A stretch of DNA of 64,000 bases from Dyadobacter luteus. Its GTDB lineage: Bacteria; Bacteroidota; Bacteroidia; Cytophagales; Spirosomataceae. The notes beneath the pieces are model-generated. The model was not told the origin of the DNA. It saw only the letters and a program-made list of their open reading frames with translations, and made no database searches. The translations under genes were made by a program, and so were the position numbers. The stretch is taken from positions 62,001-126,000 of the forward strand of contig NZ_QNUL01000003.1 of NCBI RefSeq assembly GCF_003383615.1, read 5' to 3'. Below, one piece after another: positions 60,474 through 64,000 of the stretch; the first letter of the stretch is position 1; every line of letters begins with the position of its first letter.

Positions 60474-61772
60474 ATGAAACATCGCTATTCGCTAATCCCT
60501 ATTCTACTTCTACTTTCCTTTTTAACACTTCATGCGCAGCCTGTTAAGCGCTACGTGGAGGTGATTGTAGCAGCCGACCATGAAGACTGGACCTACAAAA
60601 CAGGTGAAAAAGCGCAATTCACGATATCGGTAATGCGTAACGGGCATCTGGTAAAAAATGTCCCTGTACGTTACGAAATCGGCCTTGAAAAACTGGAACC
60701 GACTATCAAGCAGACGAAAACTGCAGCCGATGGCAAACTCACTATTGATGGTGGTACGATGAAGACTCCCGGCTTTTTACGATGCATTGCCTATGCAACC
60801 GTTGATGGAGCCGAGTACCGCGGACTTGCCACTGCAGGTTTCGATCCGGAGAAAATTCAGCCTACAGTAAATAATCCGGCAGACTTTGACGCATTCTGGG
60901 ATGCTGCGAAGAAAGAGCTGACTGCGGTACCTATGGATGCCAAAATGACTTTGTTACCAGAGCGTTGCACAGCTAAAGTCAACGTGTATCATGTGAATCT
61001 GCAAAACAACCGCACAAATGTACGCGTGTACGGAATATTGAGTGTACCCAAAAAAGAAGGAAAATATCCGGCACTGCTAAAAGTACCCGGAGCTGGTGTA
61101 AGACCTTATTATGGTGATATAGCAATGGCTGAGCGAGATATTATCACTCTGGAAATAGGGATTCATGGTATTCCTGTAACTATGGACGCTTCTGTTTATA
61201 CCGACATGGGACAGGGTGTGTTAAATGGTTATCCAAGTTATAACCTGGATGATCGTGATAAGTTTTATTACAAAAGAGTCTACCTGGGCTGCGTTCGGGC
61301 CAACGACTTCCTGACAAGCCTGCCTCAATACGACGGACAAAACCTTGCCGTTACGGGTGGTAGTCAGGGAGGCGCATTGTCAATCATCACAGCCGGATTG
61401 GATCCACGTGTAAAATGGCTTGGTGCATTCTATCCTGCGCTCAGCGATGTGACAGGCTATCTGCATGGAAGAGCTGGCGGTTGGCCGCATTACTTTGACA
61501 AAAATGGAGTTCAGTTGAATAACACAAAAGAAAAACTGAATACACTGGGCTATTACGACGTAGTTAATTTTGCGCGTCGGGTGAAAGTACCTGGCTACTA
61601 TATGTGGGGCTTTAATGACGAAACATGTCCACCAACTTCCATGTATGCAGCCTATAATGTAACCACCGCACCGAAGGATCTTAAACTGTATCTGGACACG
61701 GGGCACTGGACGTACGCTGATGAAAGGGAAATCATGAATAACTGGCTCACAGACAAACTGAAAGGCAAATAG
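60474..61772 (+). CDS. Exported CE7-type acetyl xylan esterase-like hydrolase
   Basis: About 432 residues with a Sec signal (LIPILLLLSFLTLHAQ). An N-terminal immunoglobulin-like domain (about 20-130) precedes an alpha/beta hydrolase of the AXE1/CE7 group: NPADFDAFWDAAKKEL at its start, nucleophile Ser in VTGGSQGGAL, Asp near NDETCPPTS and His in DTGHWTYAD. The family removes acetyl groups from oligosaccharides and also from cephalosporin C. The start at 60474 (MKHRYS) is chosen over 60447 because it begins the signal peptide. Confidence 0.85.
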   Translation: MKHRYSLIPILLLLSFLTLHAQPVKRYVEVIVAADHEDWTYKTGEKAQFTISVMRNGHLVKNVPVRYEIGLEKLEPTIKQTKTAADGKLTIDGGTMKTPGFLRCIAYATVDGAEYRGLATAGFDPEKIQPTVNNPADFDAFWDAAKKELTAVPMDAKMTLLPERCTAKVNVYHVNLQNNRTNVRVYGILSVPKKEGKYPALLKVPGAGVRPYYGDIAMAERDIITLEIGIHGIPVTMDASVYTDMGQGVLNGYPSYNLDDRDKFYYKRVYLGCVRANDFLTSLPQYDGQNLAVTGGSQGGALSIITAGLDPRVKWLGAFYPALSDVTGYLHGRAGGWPHYFDKNGVQLNNTKEKLNTLGYYDVVNFARRVKVPGYYMWGFNDETCPPTSMYAAYNVTTAPKDLKLYLDTGHWTYADEREIMNNWLTDKLKGK

Positions 61773-61835
61773 CTACTCAGATTCGAAAAAGTAAACTTTA
61801 CTTTTTTGAATATTATTTCAAAAAGAAAGACATTT

Positions 61836-61870
61836 CAAATGCCACAGGTACTTACCTTGGCATTTGTTTT
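61836..61870 (+). terminator. Terminator after the CE7-type gene
   Basis: CAAATGCC (61836-61843) pairs with GGCATTTG (61859-61866), extended inside by AGGT/ACCT, and is followed by a T run. Confidence 0.75.
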
Positions 61871-61910
61871 TTAGAACCGGTTACAATTATTCCATTCAAT
61901 CCATACCAAA

Positions 61911-62732
61911 ATGCCATTGCAACAAGTTGAAACAGCAAGTGAATATATCAGAGAAAAAACGGATGGCTTCGTTCCCGATTTCGGAATCATTCTGGGCACC
62001 GGCCTTGGTTCTCTGGTCAATGATATAGAAGTCAGTCATACTTTATCTTATGCAGATATTCCTGGCTTTCCTGTCTCTACTGTCGAGTCACATTCCGGCA
62101 AACTGATATTCGGAAAACTCTCCGGACAAAAAATTGTCTGTATGCAGGGGCGTTTCCATTATTACGAAGGCTATGACATGCAGCAGGTAGCAATGCCTGT
62201 ACGTGTGATGAAATGGCTGGGCGTACATACTTTGCTTGTATCCAATGCCTGTGGAAGTCTTAATCCCGAATATAAGGTAAGCGAGCTGATGGTAATTGAA
62301 GATCATATCAGTCTGTTCCTTCCACATAATCCACTCACAGGCAAGCACATCCCTGAATTTGGCGACAGATTTCCTGATATGAGTGAGGTTTATGACAAAA
62401 CACTGGTAAGCAGAGCGCTGGATATAGCCACCGCAAATCAAATCCCGGTACATTCAGGCGTGTATGTTGCTGTCACAGGTCCGCAACTTGAAACCCGTTC
62501 GGAATACAGAGTGCTCCGCCAGCTGGGTGGCGACGTAGTGGGGATGAGTACAGTTCCTGAAGTTATTGCGGCCCGACAGTTAGGACTCCGTTGCTTCGGG
62601 CTATCCGTAATTACCGATCTGGGAATACCTGAAACACTGGAAAAAGCAGAATTCAGCAAAATCATTGCTGCAGCTCAAAAAGCAGAGCCATCTATACGTT
62701 TGATTTTGAAGGAATTACTAACTTATATGTAA
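61911..62732 (+). CDS. punA: Purine nucleoside phosphorylase
   Basis: A 273-residue trimeric-type PNP that splits purine (deoxy)nucleosides with phosphate. Visible motifs are the phosphate loop GIILGTGLGSL, ESHSGKL, QGRFHYYEGYDMQQV, VSNACGSLNP, TGPQLETRSE and VVGMSTVPEVIAAR. The catalytic Asn is in VITDLG-type context, where Asp replaces Asn, which may matter for base specificity. It is a single-gene unit with its own terminator. Confidence 0.92.
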   Translation: MPLQQVETASEYIREKTDGFVPDFGIILGTGLGSLVNDIEVSHTLSYADIPGFPVSTVESHSGKLIFGKLSGQKIVCMQGRFHYYEGYDMQQVAMPVRVMKWLGVHTLLVSNACGSLNPEYKVSELMVIEDHISLFLPHNPLTGKHIPEFGDRFPDMSEVYDKTLVSRALDIATANQIPVHSGVYVAVTGPQLETRSEYRVLRQLGGDVVGMSTVPEVIAARQLGLRCFGLSVITDLGIPETLEKAEFSKIIAAAQKAEPSIRLILKELLTYM

Positions 62733-62736
62733 ACGA

Positions 62737-62773
62737 AAAGGCGGTTAAACAGCACAAGTGTTTAACCGCCTTT
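62737..62773. terminator. Bidirectional terminator after punA
   Basis: Perfect 14-bp inverted repeat, AAAGGCGGTTAAAC (62737-62750) with its complement (62760-62773), between convergent genes. Confidence 0.85.
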
Positions 62774-62792
62774 CTCAACATTTCCTGTTTGC

Positions 62793-63149
62793 TTAGTCGA
62801 TTTTTACGACTTCAGCAGGAATATTATACTGCTCTATCACTTCACGAGTGAAACGGACATGCCCTCTTGGCGCCATCAGATACAATTTTGCACCTTTCAT
62901 GCCTGCCAATTCGCTCAATAGTTTCCATTTAGAAATACTGCCTCTCAACTGATCTGTTTTCATAGACACTTCAAGATAATGTCTGTTAAACATGTTTACC
63001 CCTGTCACATCCGGAGTAAATTTCAGGTTGTCAGCAGCTCTTTCATATGATTTAGGAGTTTCGTAGCCTTCTATATTGGCCTGAATTTCCTTAAAACCAT
63101 GAGCTTGTGCCCACTTAACAACAAGTGGAATGAACGATTCCTTTTCCAT
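62793..63149 (-). CDS. Conserved-looking hypothetical protein, possible endonuclease-like fold
   Basis: About 118 residues, soluble. The frame runs to a TTG at 63158, but the ATG at 63149 (MEKESF) is preferred. No family was recognised with confidence. FTPDVTGVN followed by HYLEVSMKTDQ and SKWKLLSELAG has the Asp...Glu-x-(Ser/Lys) spacing of PD-(D/E)XK-type folds, and KGAKLYLMAPRGHVRF fits the following strand. A catalytic role is not established. Its neighbours are housekeeping genes. Confidence 0.6.
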   Translation of the reverse strand: MEKESFIPLVVKWAQAHGFKEIQANIEGYETPKSYERAADNLKFTPDVTGVNMFNRHYLEVSMKTDQLRGSISKWKLLSELAGMKGAKLYLMAPRGHVRFTREVIEQYNIPAEVVKID

Positions 63150-63326
63150 AAATATCAACGAATAATTTTTATTCTAATTAAGCGAGGAACTCAAAAACAA
63201 ATATCAAACTGAACCGGATGCAGAGACTAAAAGAATACCCGGCAATGTCTGTGATGTAGTATTTCCTAATAACCCCGAAAGTTAGGGGTTTTCACCAAGC
63301 TAACCAAATTTTAATTGTTAAACTAT

Positions 63327-63653
63327 TCAATATTCCAGCTCGTCCAGAAAGTTCCTGTATGCCCTTTGCAGCTCCTGATGCGCCTTCACATTGCTCTGCG
63401 TCAGTGCAAGAGCCAGTCCATCCTTATAAATAGTTTCGGCTTTGTCATTATCTTCTTTCGCAGCGAAAAAATCTGCTGCATGGTAATAGGTTGGCAGATA
63501 ACTGGCATGATCACGAAGCAAAATATCAAAGAGCTCTCCGGCCCTTTCAGGAGACGACTTCAGATACTCCAAAGCCAAAGCATAAACATTAAAGGGGTCT
63601 GTCGGGTCTTCTTCATAGAAGGCCAGAAGATTGGTAAGTAGGGAATTGCTCAT
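63327..63653 (-). CDS. Short TPR protein
   Basis: A 108-residue cytoplasmic protein with two to three tetratricopeptide-like helical pairs (DPFNVYALALEYLKSSPERA, LPTYYHAADFFAAKEDNDKA). Likely a protein-interaction module with unknown partner. It is transcribed away from etfB, from which it is separated by 96 bp. Confidence 0.75.
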   Translation of the reverse strand: MSNSLLTNLLAFYEEDPTDPFNVYALALEYLKSSPERAGELFDILLRDHASYLPTYYHAADFFAAKEDNDKAETIYKDGLALALTQSNVKAHQELQRAYRNFLDELEY

Positions 63654-63749
63654 CAGAATTATTATGCTTGCATACTATTTTAGATTTTCATTTATTTGTG
63701 AAAGACATAAGTTATTTCCGGAATAAGTTAACCAGGTAACTCACATATC

Positions 63750-64000
63750 ATGAAAATACTTGTTTGTATAACCAACGTACCAGATACGACCGCCAAAATA
63801 TCCTTCACAGATAATGACACCAAACTTAATAAAAATGGTGTCCAATACATCATCGGACCCTACGATGACTACGCACTTGCCCGCGGAGTTGAGATCAAAG
63901 AACAGACAGGCGGGACACTTACTGTACTGCATGTGGGTGAAGCAGATGCGGATCCACAAATTCGTAAAGCGTTGGCGATTGGCGCAGACGATGCTATCCG
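63750..64000 (+). CDS. etfB: Electron transfer flavoprotein beta subunit, 3' end outside window
   Basis: The first 83 codons of EtfB: KILVCITNVPDTTAKISF, YIIGPYDDYALARGVEIKE and LHVGEADADPQIRKALAIGA with DDAIR at the edge. This is the AMP-binding subunit of the ETF dimer that carries electrons from acyl-CoA dehydrogenases. etfA normally follows and would lie beyond the window. Confidence 0.93.
   Translation, partial: MKILVCITNVPDTTAKISFTDNDTKLNKNGVQYIIGPYDDYALARGVEIKEQTGGTLTVLHVGEADADPQIRKALAIGADDAI

Noticed and set aside
1..64000. CRISPR arrays, tRNA or rRNA genes, and intact insertion sequences
   Set aside because: No regularly spaced repeats, cloverleaf-like segments, rRNA-like stretches or transposase frames were recognised by eye; a covariance-model scan would be needed to exclude small RNAs.

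Overview
The window comes from a Bacteroidota chromosome, most likely a Cytophagales member close to Dyadobacter or Spirosoma; the genus is a guess from overall gene style. The evidence is two SusC/SusD outer-membrane pairs, a Sec-type clade II nosZ cluster with nosL-D-F-Y, the Bacteroidota promoter element TAnnTTTG ahead of several genes, and a LytTR regulator beside a TPR histidine kinase. Few genes have a recognisable Shine-Dalgarno sequence. No tRNA, rRNA, CRISPR array or intact insertion sequence was seen.

Layout. 1-6.1 kb: a large catalase cut by the left edge, converging on an ankyrin-repeat gene, then a small unknown gene, a DUF748 envelope protein, an orphan sensor kinase and a DUF3606 gene. 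6.5-14.2 kb: a SusC/SusD pair followed by a TldE/TldD-type protease pair in which only the TldD-like member has a Tat signal. 14.3-20.3 kb: a trehalose operon, treZ overlapping a fused treY-malQ. 20.6-24.3 kb: metNIQ methionine importer and an alpha/beta hydrolase gene broken by an in-frame stop. 24.3-25.1 kb: AT-rich relic of a zeta-toxin-type module. 25.1-31.8 kb: a membrane protein, an acidic small protein, a CzcA fused to its outer-membrane channel, and its periplasmic adaptor. 31.9-34.6 kb: TPR histidine kinase and LytTR regulator. 35-37.8 kb: rfbD-type reductase, an SDR and an AraC regulator.

37.8-50.1 kb is the most distinctive part. It is a nitrous oxide reduction island: a Crp/Fnr regulator and a 12-TM protein run leftwards, while a lipoprotein cytochrome c, nosZ, a membrane-domain/NosL fusion, nosD, nosF, nosY, a DUF2249-ScdA/RIC di-iron repair protein, a DUF1858/DUF2249 protein, a second 12-TM protein with a similar His motif and a MIP18-type Fe-S assembly protein run rightwards. 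A 9+2+9 bp palindrome lies about 43 bp before the inferred start of the cytochrome-nosZ transcript, where a class II Crp/Fnr activator would bind. No nitrite or NO reductase gene is visible, so the island looks like an N2O-respiring module with an attached NO-damage and metal-cluster repair set.

50.1-64 kb: a NarL-type regulator, a GH78 alpha-L-rhamnosidase, a tandem universal stress protein, a second SusC/SusD pair, an RluF-type pseudouridine synthase, a CE7-type esterase, purine nucleoside phosphorylase, two small genes and the start of etfB. GH78, SusCD and CE7 together suggest use of an acetylated, rhamnose-containing glycan.

Several gene ends carry strong inverted-repeat terminators, often between convergent genes. 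A theme is fusion of partners that are usually separate: TreY-MalQ, CzcA-outer membrane factor, membrane domain-NosL. The last two have a signal-peptide-like or lipobox-like segment at the junction.
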